Shown one piece after another: positions 51,090 to 60,484 of a stretch of 64,000 bases of DNA. Positions within the stretch are counted from its first letter, which is position 1. The number at the start of each line of letters is the position of its first letter. Source of the DNA: Thermoflexus hugenholtzii JAD2 (lineage in GTDB: Bacteria; Chloroflexota; Anaerolineae; J036; Brachytrichaceae). The translations under genes were made by a program, and so were the position numbers. The stretch lies in contig CAMDWA010000002.1 of NCBI GenBank assembly GCA_945877855.1, positions 27,151 to 91,150 on the forward strand. The letters are read 5' to 3'. The notes below the pieces were generated by a model. That model did not search any database, had not been told where the DNA came from, and was given only the letters and a program-made list of their open reading frames with translations.

Positions 51090-52502
51090 ATGAACCTAAA
51101 GCGCATTATTAAATTATCTGGCGGGGCAGTAGTAACCGCCATGCTTATTTTTGTCGGAGGGTGTTCGATCATTATTCCGACTACGTCCGCTCCCAAATCA
51201 GCATCGGTGCAGCCCATTGGCAAACCGATTCCCACTGCATTGGCAGGGCAGCAAAGCACGCCAGCACCTACGGCAGTGGCAACCGCGCCTGTCATTAGCG
51301 CCACCAAACCCATTACAGCCTTAAAAAGTGTGAATTGGAAACAGACCCTGACCACAGACCCACAACTGAGCTTTGATAAAAAAGCCACAGACGATGCATT
51401 AAAGGTGAGCAAAATTGACCAAGGACCTTTTATACGCGCCAAAGCCACTTTTGGTGGGGCCGAGGTGGCCGGACATGCCGGCATTTTAAAAGATAGTATT
51501 GTGTATGCTGACATTTCTGATGATGGTCAGGCCGAAGCGATCATTATGTTATCGTCGGGGGGCAGCGCGGGAAATGTGGGGGCGTTGATCTTTAGCCCCG
51601 ACACCGCCAATAAACCGATATTGGTGGCGGTGTTAGATGGCAATAAACTGAGCGTGAGTGTCGAGGATGGCGAATTGGTGGTGACGCGGCCCATTGTGGC
51701 TGGCTTTGAGCCAAATTGTTGCCCGAGTGGGTTTAACACCACACATTACAAATTGGTGGCAGGGGCGGCTGATTTTGCGCTAAAAGAGCTAAAATCGAGT
51801 AATGAGGGTGCACCCGAAGCTCAGGTCGTGGTAGTGGAGCAGTTTTACAAATTGCTGAATAACAAAAAGTTAAAAGAAGCCTATGACATGCTTGCGCCAT
51901 CTTTACAGGCCCAACAAGAATTTGATGCTTGGCAAACGGGTTATGCTGATTTGAAAGAGATTCGCATCAGCACAAAATTATTGCCCAGCAATGTGGTTTT
52001 TGTTGATATTAATGGGAAAGTGGGCAATACAGCCCAAAAATTTAATGGCACTTGGAAGCTAGGCTGGGATGATAAAACCACGCGATGGCAATTGACAGAA
52101 AATAATATTAAAACCATTGCCAGCACCACCAAAGATGTGCAAGCGCCCAAGGTTGCCAGCCAAAAGATCAGCCCTAACATTGTGTATTACGGTAACAATT
52201 GTGGCACAAAGCCTACGCAAGCAACCCTTGCAATTAAATTTAGCGACCCAAGCGGCGTTGCAGAGGCGCGAATTGAGTATGTGTTTTTGAAGGATAAAAT
52301 TGCAATCGGGGTGGCCGAAGCCAAAGACATGATAGCGGCAGGCAAAGATAACTATACGTTCAGCATTGATGTTGGGGCCTCGGCCTCAACGGCATTAAAA
52401 ATGGGTGCAGGCACGCTAAAAGTGGTGGTGGTGGCGACAGATATGGCCGGAAATCAAGGGGTGATTGACTTGCCAGCCGTGCAAGTGCAACAGTGTAAAT
52501 AA
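51090..52502 (+). CDS. Lipoprotein with an NCCPSG-type module
   Basis: A 471-residue lipoprotein with the signal IIKLSGGAVVTAMLIFVGGC (lipobox Cys ~25), a Pro/Thr/Ala linker, then a ~125-residue module containing VNWKQTLTTDP, ADISDDGQAEAIIMLSSGG and GFEPNCCPSGF. A helical segment of SNTF2/DUF4878 type follows (FYKLLNNKKLKEAYDMLAP). The C-terminal ~120 residues are beta-rich. The DISDDGQAEA segment resembles a calcium-binding DxDxDG loop. The next gene encodes two more copies of the module. The ATG at 51090 has AAGGAC upstream. No function is known; a secreted or surface sensor/adhesin is possible. Confidence 0.8.
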   Translation: MNLKRIIKLSGGAVVTAMLIFVGGCSIIIPTTSAPKSASVQPIGKPIPTALAGQQSTPAPTAVATAPVISATKPITALKSVNWKQTLTTDPQLSFDKKATDDALKVSKIDQGPFIRAKATFGGAEVAGHAGILKDSIVYADISDDGQAEAIIMLSSGGSAGNVGALIFSPDTANKPILVAVLDGNKLSVSVEDGELVVTRPIVAGFEPNCCPSGFNTTHYKLVAGAADFALKELKSSNEGAPEAQVVVVEQFYKLLNNKKLKEAYDMLAPSLQAQQEFDAWQTGYADLKEIRISTKLLPSNVVFVDINGKVGNTAQKFNGTWKLGWDDKTTRWQLTENNIKTIASTTKDVQAPKVASQKISPNIVYYGNNCGTKPTQATLAIKFSDPSGVAEARIEYVFLKDKIAIGVAEAKDMIAAGKDNYTFSIDVGASASTALKMGAGTLKVVVVATDMAGNQGVIDLPAVQVQQCK

Positions 52503-52525
52503 GAACTTGATGGCGATTTTTATTG

Positions 52526-52590
52526 GCTGATTTTGGTTGTTTCGATTCGTCGTTGGTTTGATGAGAATCGGAAACACCTAAAATCAGCCT
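52526..52590 (+). terminator. Imperfect long hairpin with T tract between paralogous lipoprotein genes
   Basis: GGCTGATTTTGGTTGTTTCG pairs imperfectly with CGGAAACACCTAAAATCAGCC and is followed by TTTTGTTTTTTC. Probably a terminator for the first lipoprotein gene. Confidence 0.6.
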
Positions 52591-52689
52591 TTTGTTTTTT
52601 CGTCATCAGATCGTTGCTGTTTTGTCATGCGCTCGTCATCTTAAATGATTACAATTTGCATGTTTGATTTTATAACGGGAGATTCACAT

Positions 52690-54576
52690 ATGGTTACAAA
52701 AACGCTTACTCATCTTTCATTTGTAGCGATGTTTGCATTGGCGGCATGTTCACGCACCACCAGCACCCCGACGGTATTGCCCCCTACCTCAACGATTGCA
52801 GCACCGGCAACCGTTTTGCCAACGCCGTTAGCACTGCCAACAGTTACAACTGCGCCGCCCATTACGGTGGTGCCACCAGCGCCACCTGCTGTCCCAACCG
52901 CCGCCATCCTACCGACGGTTACAGCAACTGCTGTGGGGGGATCGGGGGCATCACAACCAACAACAGCCCCAACGATTGCACCTACCGCGGTGACCAATAC
53001 TCCCATCCCTAAAGTAGATATGCGAAAGGTAAATTGGGAGCAAGTTGTAACAACTGATCCGGCCCTTGTTTTTAATAAGGCCGAAAGTGATCAATTAAAT
53101 TCGACGGTGAAGCGCGGCCCCTATGTAACGATTAAAGGGTCTGAGGTTGGCGGCTTTGCTTTGTTACAACAAATCGCCTTTGGCGATATTTCGGGCGATG
53201 GTCAAGAAGAAGCGGCCATTGTATTGGAATCAGGCGGCACAGGCGGGGCATTTGGGGTGGTGTTATTTGGGGTGGTTGATGGCAAACCCAAAATGATTGA
53301 AAAAGTGCTAGGCTACAAGATGTTTGCCAAAGTTGAAAATAACGAGTTGGTTATTCCTCAACCGGTATATGCTGGCTGGGAAGGGAATTGTTGCCCCAGT
53401 GGTGAAAGTGTGACGAAATATATCTTGAGTGGCAATAAGTTAGTGCAAACTAGCTATAGCGATACCCCTTTTGAGCAAGCCAAGGTTCCCACTGTTGGTC
53501 AATTTTATGCTTTGCTCAATCAGCAAAAATATGCCGAGGCCTATAAGTTTTTTAGCCCCGCATTTCAAGTAAATACGCCATTTGAAAAATGGCGAGATGG
53601 GTATAAAAACACCACCTTTAGTGGCAAGCCACCCGAAATTACCGAAGCCCCCAAAGGACAGGTTAAAGCACAAATTGTGGCATTTGAGAAAACCGATAAT
53701 GGTGAAATACGCTCGACCTATGTAGTGCAATGGGCATTGGTATGGAGCAGTAAGGCGAAACAATGGTTACTCGATAGCGCCAGCGCCGAAATTTCGGGCA
53801 GCACCCCTTCGCTAAATTCGGCTTTGCGCACCACCAATTGGTTTAAGGTGTTAACAACTGAGCCAAAATTGAAATATGACCCATCGGTAGATGGCAAGCC
53901 AGTGGGTTTTGCAGGGCCATACTTAACAGCGGGGAATGAAGCTTATGGTCATGTCATGCTTGAATCGATTCGATATGGCGACTTTTCGGGGGATAGCAAA
54001 GAAGAAGCCGTGATTCCATTACATTCGGGCGGGACCGCAGGCAGCACTGGCACCTTGGTTTATACGATGGGTGAAGACGGCAAGCCTAAATTTGTAACGG
54101 CTTTGCCGGGTTATAAGATGGGGGCATCGGTGCAAACGGGTGAATTACAAGTGACGTTGCCGATTTATGCCGGGTATGAACCCAATTGTTGCCCCAGTGG
54201 CAGCACGCTTACGCGCTATAAACTTGACCCAGCAACGCTAAAGCTGGTGCAAATTGGCGAAAAATCTGGCCCATTGGCTGGCACGCATGTTGATGCAGCG
54301 GATCATTTTTATCAATTGTTGTCAGCCAAAAGCTATAAAGATGCGTATAGCATGTTTAGTTCGGCTTTTCAGACCAGCCAACCGTTCGATAAATGGCAAG
54401 CTGGGTATCAAAACACCAAAATTTTGAATTACACCGTTACCCAAGTCGATGCCAATCGTGCACGGGTAGAACTTGCATCGCAAGAAGGTGCAAATAATGC
54501 CCAAAAATTTTTCATCACTTGGGCCTTGATTTGGACAGAAAAAGGGTGGAAGCTGGATAAAGCGCTGGTGCAATAA
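52690..54576 (+). CDS. Lipoprotein with two NCCPSG modules (paralogue of the upstream gene)
   Basis: A 628-residue lipoprotein: signal MVTKTLTHLSFVAMFALAAC, a long Pro/Thr/Ala/Val linker (to ~115), then two tandem modules. Each module is VNW/TNWxxVLTTxP, a GDxSGDGxEEA segment, GGTxGxxGVVLF-type strand, AGW/YEPNCCPSG, and the helical FYxLLxxKxYxxAYxxFSPAFQ block. The two copies share landmarks with the upstream lipoprotein, so the pair stems from gene and domain duplication. ATG 52690 has a GGGAG site; the frame extends to 52645. Probably exported and anchored to the outer face of the membrane; no function is known. Confidence 0.82.
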   Translation: MVTKTLTHLSFVAMFALAACSRTTSTPTVLPPTSTIAAPATVLPTPLALPTVTTAPPITVVPPAPPAVPTAAILPTVTATAVGGSGASQPTTAPTIAPTAVTNTPIPKVDMRKVNWEQVVTTDPALVFNKAESDQLNSTVKRGPYVTIKGSEVGGFALLQQIAFGDISGDGQEEAAIVLESGGTGGAFGVVLFGVVDGKPKMIEKVLGYKMFAKVENNELVIPQPVYAGWEGNCCPSGESVTKYILSGNKLVQTSYSDTPFEQAKVPTVGQFYALLNQQKYAEAYKFFSPAFQVNTPFEKWRDGYKNTTFSGKPPEITEAPKGQVKAQIVAFEKTDNGEIRSTYVVQWALVWSSKAKQWLLDSASAEISGSTPSLNSALRTTNWFKVLTTEPKLKYDPSVDGKPVGFAGPYLTAGNEAYGHVMLESIRYGDFSGDSKEEAVIPLHSGGTAGSTGTLVYTMGEDGKPKFVTALPGYKMGASVQTGELQVTLPIYAGYEPNCCPSGSTLTRYKLDPATLKLVQIGEKSGPLAGTHVDAADHFYQLLSAKSYKDAYSMFSSAFQTSQPFDKWQAGYQNTKILNYTVTQVDANRARVELASQEGANNAQKFFITWALIWTEKGWKLDKALVQ

Positions 54577-54581
54577 AAAAG

Positions 54582-54720
54582 ATGAAGAGATAATTAAAAC
54601 AAATTTTCGCCGAAATCACTATCACTTTGTTTTGGAGCGGGCTTTGCCCGCTCCAAAACAAAGTGATAGTGATTTCGGCTTTACGTCTTTGGATACCCCC
54701 AATTATTGGAAAGCTTTTCT
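54582..54720. repeat. MITE-like fold-back element, 34-bp perfect arms
   Basis: Arms 54609-54642 and 54646-54679 are perfect complements (GCCGAAATCACTATCAC...) with a TTT loop. The left flank is AAAACAAATTTTC; the right flank TTTACGTCTTTGG with CCCCCAATTATTGG. In reverse it matches the elements at 10.5 and 26.6 kb. Confidence 0.9.
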
Positions 54721-54727
54721 CAAAATA

Positions 54728-56257
54728 TTAAAACTGAAAATAGATGAACTGCTCAGCCCCGATGCGGCCTAAAAGCAATAAACTAAAGACAGCGGCGTAA
54801 TAAACACTCCACCGCAACCAAGTCGGTTGGCGTTTAAGCCATTCACCCCAATATAGGCGCGGTTGTGTAGCCTCAATTAACCATAGCAAAGCAATTAGCC
54901 CAAAAGCAAGCAATATTTCGCTCGGCTGTCCTACGCCATTCCAAATGATCGAACGCCCAGCGCTGGTGAAAAGGCTCGACCAACCCACAAACATATGGCG
55001 CACGATATAAATGCCATCGCCGACATGATTAGCGCGAAAAAACACCCACGCCAAGGCCACTAACACAAAGGTGCTAAACCATTTGAGCATAGAAAGCCAT
55101 TTGTTGGGGAGGGGTGGCGGATAAAGACGTGTCAATTTTCGCAGCCAAATTTCGCCAATTGAATATGCCCCATGCAGTGCCCCCCACACGATAAAGGTCC
55201 AGTTTGCACCATGCCAAAAACCACTCACGAGAAAGACGATAAATACGTTGAATTGCCAACGCCATGCCGAAACACGATTGCCGCCGAGCGGAATATAGAG
55301 ATAATCGCGAAACCAAGTTGAAAGTGAAATATGCCAACGCGACCAAAAATCGGAGATGGAGCGGGCCAAATAGGGAGCGCGGAAATTATCCATCAACTTG
55401 AAGCCCATCACCTTGGCCGCGCCAATGGCAATATCGCTATAACCCGAAAAATCGCAATAGATTTGCCACGTGAAGAAAAACGTGGCAAGCACAAGCGGTA
55501 TGCCTTGGTATTGGGTAGGGTGGTTATAAACTGGGTTGACTAAGGTGGCGAGCCGGTCGGCAATGACCATTTTCTTAAACAGCCCCCAAGCGATTAAACG
55601 CAAACCATCGGTGACACGGACGTAATCAAAATTGTGGTGTGCCCGAAATTGGCTGAGCAGGTTTTGCGGGCGTTCAATCGGCCCAGCCACCAATTGTGGG
55701 TAAAACATGACATAAAGTGCAAAAATGCCCAAATTGCGCTCGGCCGGCTGCCGCCCATAATACACCTCGAAGGTATAAGACAAAGATTGAAAGGTGTGAA
55801 ACGATAGGCCAACGGGCAATAGTAAATCGGTAAATGTTTGGGCTGGCAAGCCAAGCGAAGCGTAAACAGTGGTATTGGTGGCATTTAAGCCCGTCAGCAT
55901 CCATTCGCGCACAAGCGGCGACAAACCGAGTTGATCGGTAAAGAAATGCACATATTTAAATAGCATTAATGCGCCAATATTGACGATAATGCTTAGAATA
56001 AGCCAGAAACGACGCGGCTGACCCTGTGTGTTTTCAATTAACAACCCAGCGGCATAATCCACCACAATCGTGCAGACTAAAATGAGAATATAGATGGGGA
56101 TCGGCCCGGCCAAATAGAAATAAACGCTAGCCGCCAGCAACCACAACCATTGCCAACGTTGGGCGCGGGCCGATGCAATGCTCGGCCTACCTAAGGCAAA
56201 ATAGATCGCGGTGACGATGGGAAAAAAGGCAAAAAACGCGATCGAATTAAATAGCAT
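54728..56257 (-). CDS. MBOAT-family membrane O-acyltransferase (AlgI/DltB-like)
   Basis: A 509-residue polytopic protein with about ten or more hydrophobic helices. MBOAT landmarks: the FLVSGFWHGANWTFIVWGALHG region with the invariant His and DFSGYSDIAIGAAKVMGFKL, then NFRAPYLARSISDFWSRWHISLSTWFRDYLYIPLGGNR. It probably transfers acyl (often acetyl) groups from a cytoplasmic donor to an exported polysaccharide or other surface molecule. In alginate and cellulose systems an AlgJ/AlgX-like SGNH protein acts downstream; an SGNH-like secreted protein is encoded 0.8 kb away but on the other strand, so the link is weak. Confidence 0.9.
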   Translation of the reverse strand: MLFNSIAFFAFFPIVTAIYFALGRPSIASARAQRWQWLWLLAASVYFYLAGPIPIYILILVCTIVVDYAAGLLIENTQGQPRRFWLILSIIVNIGALMLFKYVHFFTDQLGLSPLVREWMLTGLNATNTTVYASLGLPAQTFTDLLLPVGLSFHTFQSLSYTFEVYYGRQPAERNLGIFALYVMFYPQLVAGPIERPQNLLSQFRAHHNFDYVRVTDGLRLIAWGLFKKMVIADRLATLVNPVYNHPTQYQGIPLVLATFFFTWQIYCDFSGYSDIAIGAAKVMGFKLMDNFRAPYLARSISDFWSRWHISLSTWFRDYLYIPLGGNRVSAWRWQFNVFIVFLVSGFWHGANWTFIVWGALHGAYSIGEIWLRKLTRLYPPPLPNKWLSMLKWFSTFVLVALAWVFFRANHVGDGIYIVRHMFVGWSSLFTSAGRSIIWNGVGQPSEILLAFGLIALLWLIEATQPRLYWGEWLKRQPTWLRWSVYYAAVFSLLLLGRIGAEQFIYFQF

Positions 56258-56281
56258 AAAAAAGAGGGGTTATTGTTGGCA

Positions 56282-56394
56282 AAGGGGAAATGGTAGCAAA
56301 GTTGCAGAGTAGCAAGTTGCAAAGTGGCGAAAGGGCATATTGCAATTATTGCAACTCTGCCACTTGCTACTCTGCAACTTTGCCATCTTGCTCC
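56282..56394. repeat. Fold-back array of GTTGCAGAGTAG / GCAAAGT units
   Basis: GTTGCAGAGTAGCAAGTTGC with GCAAAGTGGCG is followed, after GGCATATTGCAATTATTGC, by GCAACTCTGCCACTTGC and GCTACTCTGCAACTTTGCC. The units correspond to the array at 27.9 kb, again in inverted halves, at the upstream (start) end of mboat. Confidence 0.8.
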
Positions 56395-56408
56395 TCTGCC
56401 CAAACTTA

Positions 56409-57062
56409 TTATGGTCGATCCCAGCGATATTCGCCTGTATAGTTAAACGTGTGCGTACAAGCAGGGTCTTTGCTTGGCACAAGCTGATGCACCATGCGTA
56501 AGGCTTTTTCATTATTAAAAGTTACCGTCATAGTTTGCTCACCTAACCCCAACCCGCTCGGCCCTTTAAATTGATATTGATTTGGCCCCAATTTTTTAAA
56601 GGTATAAGGTTGTGGTTCTTGGCTTTTCCAAATTAAGGTGTCATTGCCTTGCGGGGTAATCTCAACCAAACCATATACGGGCAAAATCGCCCCCCCAGCG
56701 CAAGTGCCGCTGGTTGTATTCGATCCATTCACCGTATTCCATATTGATCTCACCTTTGGCGAAAAATCAGATGGGGTGGTATTAGGCTTCGCGGCTGGCG
56801 TAGCGGTATTTGCGGCGGTTGCTTGGGCGATTGGGGTTGTGGTTGGTGCAACTGTTGGCGCTGTTGTCGGCGCGACAGTTGGGGCAATGGTTGCGGGTAC
56901 AGATGTTGGCTTAATAGCAACAGTAACAGTGGGCAGCGGCGCCGCTGTGGCAGTCGCTGCCGCAGGCACAGCCGTATTGGGTGGCGCTGTTGAGGTCGCG
57001 GGTGCAGATCCACAACCCACCACACTCAATAGTATTAAAATCTTGATAAAGAGTATTCGCAT
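56409..57062 (-). CDS. Small lipoprotein with Thr/Pro/Ala linker
   Basis: A 217-residue lipoprotein with signal MRILFIKILILLSVVGC (lipobox Cys 17), a linker of Ala/Pro/Thr repeats (~19-105) and a ~110-residue C-terminal domain with FSPKVRSIWNTVNGSNTTSGTC and a strand-rich GLGEQTMTVTFNNEKALR segment ending TFNYTGEYRWDRP. No family recognised; it may be a calycin- or beta-barrel-like fold. Its ATG overlaps by two bases the ATG of the divergent gene (CATG at 57060-57063). The frame extends far upstream, to 57260, but the signal peptide clearly begins here. Confidence 0.78.
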   Translation of the reverse strand: MRILFIKILILLSVVGCGSAPATSTAPPNTAVPAAATATAAPLPTVTVAIKPTSVPATIAPTVAPTTAPTVAPTTTPIAQATAANTATPAAKPNTTPSDFSPKVRSIWNTVNGSNTTSGTCAGGAILPVYGLVEITPQGNDTLIWKSQEPQPYTFKKLGPNQYQFKGPSGLGLGEQTMTVTFNNEKALRMVHQLVPSKDPACTHTFNYTGEYRWDRP

Positions 57063-58779
57063 GAATCGAAGTATAAAACCCTTCTCTACCTTAATGTTAT
57101 ATGCTGCGGCACGCCTCATTTTAGGCATAGCGATATTAAGTGCGCTATTTGGGCGATACGCAACACACTCCATTAGCGCCGCGCCTTTGGCTTTGCCAAT
57201 GGACAACTGCCCACCGCTAGGCAATGAAACGGCCCAAGTCATGATCGATGTTGATAGCACCCTCGCACGTGGCGCCCCACGTTGGGATGCGCCTGTCGTA
57301 ACCCGTTTGATAAAGCAACAATGTTTTTATGCGGCTGGCAAAGACAGCCGTTATGGCTTTTTGTTGGTGCGCGAAGGCAATAGCAAACTATGGGTGCATG
57401 GGCAAGATGTGCGATGGCGTGGCAGCCTTGATGCTTTGCCAGTCATGGATGATGTCGTGACGGCCCAAACCTCAGTCGTGCGCACGCCCCCCAAAGGCAT
57501 CCCTAATGTCAGCGCCCGCGCCCGCCAAATTTACGCCAATGCGGCCAGCTATGGGCGCGACACCAGTATTGTCGCGGTTATCGGTGACTGTAATTCTGAG
57601 CCAAATGTTTATTTTGGCCGGGCCGCTAGCGGTGGCTTTAGTGTCAATACTTACCCGGGTTTGGTGGGAGCCTATCAACGGTTTTCAGGTTCGTTTAATC
57701 GCGGTAGTATGGCGACATCTGGCAGCTTTAACGCGGCTGCGGCCTTCGACCCAACTTGGGCCGACCCGAGCAAATGTGGCGGTGATGGGCCATTGGCCTG
57801 CGAGCTAAAAACCTCACGTGCTAGTATCTTAGTCGTTTCACTCGGCACTGGCGACCAACATCGTTGGCGCGAATTTGAGGGCGAATATCGCCGAATTTTG
57901 GACTATACCCTCAGCCAAGGCGTGTTGCCATTGCTCATGACCAAAGTCGATGAATTGGAATATCGGCAAGGGGGTGCGCCACAAGATTACATTAACAATG
58001 TAGTGCGGCGTTTGGGCAATGAATATGGTGTGCCTGTCATCGACTTACACGCTGCAAGCCGAGACCTGCCCAATAATGGGTTGGCGAATGAAATTGCCCC
58101 ACAATTTCATTTGAGCGAAGAAGGCATGGATGTTCGTATGGTGATGACCTTAGCTACTTTACATGGGGTGGTGTATGGGGCTATGCCTAGCCTGACTGCC
58201 ATCACCCCCGCGCCAGCCCCAGCTCCAACGCCACAAGCAGTGACCACCAAGCCACCCGTAGCGAGCCAACAGCCAGCCGCCGCGCCACCAACAACGGCGG
58301 CGGCCAATGGGGTCTTTACCGTCAATGCCGCAACGATAAATATACGCAATGCCCCTAGCACCAGCGGGGCCGTCATTGGTCGCGCCAACAGCGGCGAGCG
58401 TTACGCCATTGCTAGTCGTAGCAATGGTTGGGTTTATGTTTCGCTGCCCAATTCTAGCTATGGCTGGATGTTTGAAGCGTTGGGCACAAGCAGCGGTGAG
58501 CAAGCAGTGAGCGCCAGCCCAGCCCCCGCCGATGCATCTAGCCCGGCATCGCAATCACCAAGTATCAATATTCGCATTGCCGCCGCCAATGTGCGTAGTG
58601 GCGCTGGCACAGCAAATGCCGTAGTGGGTGTAGCCTATGGGGGCCGCAGTTATGAGATCACTGGCCGCAATACCGACAGCACTTGGCTGCAAATTCGCTA
58701 TGATGGCATTGATGAAGCGTGGGTCTTTGCCTCATTAGGCACGGTTAGCGGCAATATTGGGGGCGCGCCTGTTAAATAA
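57061..58779 (+). CDS. Exported SGNH-hydrolase-like protein with two SH3b domains
   Basis: A 572-residue exported protein: hydrophobic N-terminal segment (LMLYAAARLILGIAILSALFG), an early ~130-residue domain resembling SH3b repeats (ARGAPRWDAPVVTRL), then an SGNH/GDSL-like domain with VIGDCNSEPN (block I), VVSLGTGDQ and a block V-like QFHLSEEGM. In block I the usual nucleophile Ser of GDSxS is replaced by Cys (GDCNS). A Pro/Ala linker follows, then two SH3b domains (INIRNAPSTSGAVIGRANSGE and NVRSGAGTANAVVGVAYGG) for wall or surface attachment. Start at 57061 sits within the overlapping CATG; the next ATG is 57094. Confidence 0.75.
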   Translation: MNRSIKPFSTLMLYAAARLILGIAILSALFGRYATHSISAAPLALPMDNCPPLGNETAQVMIDVDSTLARGAPRWDAPVVTRLIKQQCFYAAGKDSRYGFLLVREGNSKLWVHGQDVRWRGSLDALPVMDDVVTAQTSVVRTPPKGIPNVSARARQIYANAASYGRDTSIVAVIGDCNSEPNVYFGRAASGGFSVNTYPGLVGAYQRFSGSFNRGSMATSGSFNAAAAFDPTWADPSKCGGDGPLACELKTSRASILVVSLGTGDQHRWREFEGEYRRILDYTLSQGVLPLLMTKVDELEYRQGGAPQDYINNVVRRLGNEYGVPVIDLHAASRDLPNNGLANEIAPQFHLSEEGMDVRMVMTLATLHGVVYGAMPSLTAITPAPAPAPTPQAVTTKPPVASQQPAAAPPTTAAANGVFTVNAATINIRNAPSTSGAVIGRANSGERYAIASRSNGWVYVSLPNSSYGWMFEALGTSSGEQAVSASPAPADASSPASQSPSINIRIAAANVRSGAGTANAVVGVAYGGRSYEITGRNTDSTWLQIRYDGIDEAWVFASLGTVSGNIGGAPVK

Positions 58780-58822
58780 AAGAAAACACGACAGAGCAGA
58801 TTCCAAATTTATAAAAAGTTTC

Positions 58823-58879
58823 GCCGATTTCACCCGCTCTCCCCTATGCTACGCTTAGGGGAAAGCGGGTGAAATCGGC
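58823..58879. repeat. Fold-back element, 24-bp arms
   Basis: Arms 58823-58846 and 58856-58879 (GCCGATTTCACCCGCTC...) pair with one mismatch around TGCTACGCT. Flanked by TTTCGCC and CCTTTATCTTTT, consistent with the dispersed family. It lies between convergent genes. Confidence 0.85.
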
Positions 58880-58922
58880 CCTTTATCTTTTAAGAATTTG
58901 CGCTAAAAACTAACGGGGTTCT

Positions 58923-60269
58923 TTATACATACCCGCGCCCAACACCACGATAGGTAAACCCAAGTTCGCGCATTTTGGTTGGGTCATATAAGTTACGCCC
59001 ATCAACAATAATCGGGTGACGCATGGCCTTCTTTAATTTAACCAAATCGAGGTTCTTAAATTCGTTCCATTCGGTCCCAATCACAATCGCATCACAACCG
59101 TCAGCCAATTCATAAGAATCCTCGCATAGGGTGACATTTTTAAGCAAACGCCCAGCATTTTCCATCGCTACGGGGTCATAGGCCTTAATGGTTGCGCCAT
59201 CGGCTTGCAACATACGAATAATGTCAACAGGCTGGCTTTCGCGCATGTCATCTGTATTGGCTTTAAAGGCCAAACCCAACACCCCAATCACTTTGCCCTC
59301 TAGTCGATTAAGCCTGCCACTGGTGCGCTTGTCGTTGGCGCACACCAAGTCGCGCACTTTCGACACAATACTACGGCGTGCATCGGCATTAATTTGCATC
59401 ACGGCTTCGAGCAATTGCGGGTGTTTGCCTTGAATGTTAGCCATGTGCGACAAGGCTTTGACATCTTTGGGGAAGCATGAGCCGCCATAACCCAAGCCTG
59501 CATCGAGAAAGGCCCGCCCGATACGTTTATCGTAGCCCATACCTGCTGCCACTTCTTTAACATCGGCCCCCAATGCTTCACAAATATTGGCGATTTCATT
59601 GATAAATGAAATTTTGGTCGCCAAAAAGGCATTGCTGGCATATTTGATCATTTCGGCGGTGCGCAAGTCGGTAATAATGAGCGGCGCACGCAATGGCAAA
59701 TATAACTGCGCCACTTTTTGAGCGGCGTTTTCATCTAACGACCCTAAAACCACGCGATCAGGGTACATAAAATCGGTAACAGCCGCCCCTTCACGCAAAA
59801 ATTCGGGGTTGCTCACCACGCTAAATGGAATCGGTTTGGGTTGCTTGCTGCGCACAATATCCGACACCCAGTCGCCGGTTCCCACTGGCACAGTGCTTTT
59901 GTTGATGATAATCAACGGATGATCCATCGTGACGGCAATGGTCTCGGCCACAGCCCGCACATAGCGCAAATCTGCTTCGCCATCTACACCTTCGGGTGTG
60001 CCTACAGCAATAAATACATATTCAGCCGGTGCGTCTTTGCCATTCAGCGCATCTTCATACGAGGTAGTAAAAATCAAGCGCCCAGCGGCGACATTACGGC
60101 GGGTCAGCTCTTCTAACCCAGGTTCGTAAATCGGCATTATGCCGTTTTTTAAGCCTGCAATTCTGTCTTCGTTGACATCAACACACATCACGCGGTTGCC
60201 AAAGTCGGCGAATCCAGCGGCCATCGGTAGGCCTACATAACCTACCCCAATGACTACAATGTTTTTCAT
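58923..60269 (-). CDS. ugd: UDP-glucose/GDP-mannose 6-dehydrogenase
   Basis: A 448-residue UDP-sugar dehydrogenase. It oxidises UDP-glucose to UDP-glucuronate with two NAD+ via a Cys thiohemiacetal. Seen: NAD site [19 protein letters not shown], then [19 protein letters not shown] (VGTPEGVDG), the [11 protein letters not shown] segment, the catalytic [16 protein letters not shown] (Cys) and a C-terminal domain with [21 protein letters not shown]. It supplies acidic sugars for surface polysaccharides; the glycosyltransferase, GtrA and MBOAT genes in this window would be consistent partners. Length and all landmarks are normal. Confidence 0.94.
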   Translation of the reverse strand: MKNIVVIGVGYVGLPMAAGFADFGNRVMCVDVNEDRIAGLKNGIMPIYEPGLEELTRRNVAAGRLIFTTSYEDALNGKDAPAEYVFIAVGTPEGVDGEADLRYVRAVAETIAVTMDHPLIIINKSTVPVGTGDWVSDIVRSKQPKPIPFSVVSNPEFLREGAAVTDFMYPDRVVLGSLDENAAQKVAQLYLPLRAPLIITDLRTAEMIKYASNAFLATKISFINEIANICEALGADVKEVAAGMGYDKRIGRAFLDAGLGYGGSCFPKDVKALSHMANIQGKHPQLLEAVMQINADARRSIVSKVRDLVCANDKRTSGRLNRLEGKVIGVLGLAFKANTDDMRESQPVDIIRMLQADGATIKAYDPVAMENAGRLLKNVTLCEDSYELADGCDAIVIGTEWNEFKNLDLVKLKKAMRHPIIVDGRNLYDPTKMRELGFTYRGVGRGYV

Positions 60270-60484
60270 GCGATTTTTTATCCTTCCAAAAGTCTTTTTT
60301 TAACAATCCCTATTTTTGTTCACTCGATAAAATGAGTATTGTTCGCTTTTATACCGTGCTAGTTTAGCAGATATTGATCTACATATCACCCGACAAAGGG
60401 GCTAAGTGTTTAGACGTAGATATTTGCAAAATTGGGCAATTTTGTTTTCAAAAACTGTTTTTAAAATGGGAAAGCTACATCATC

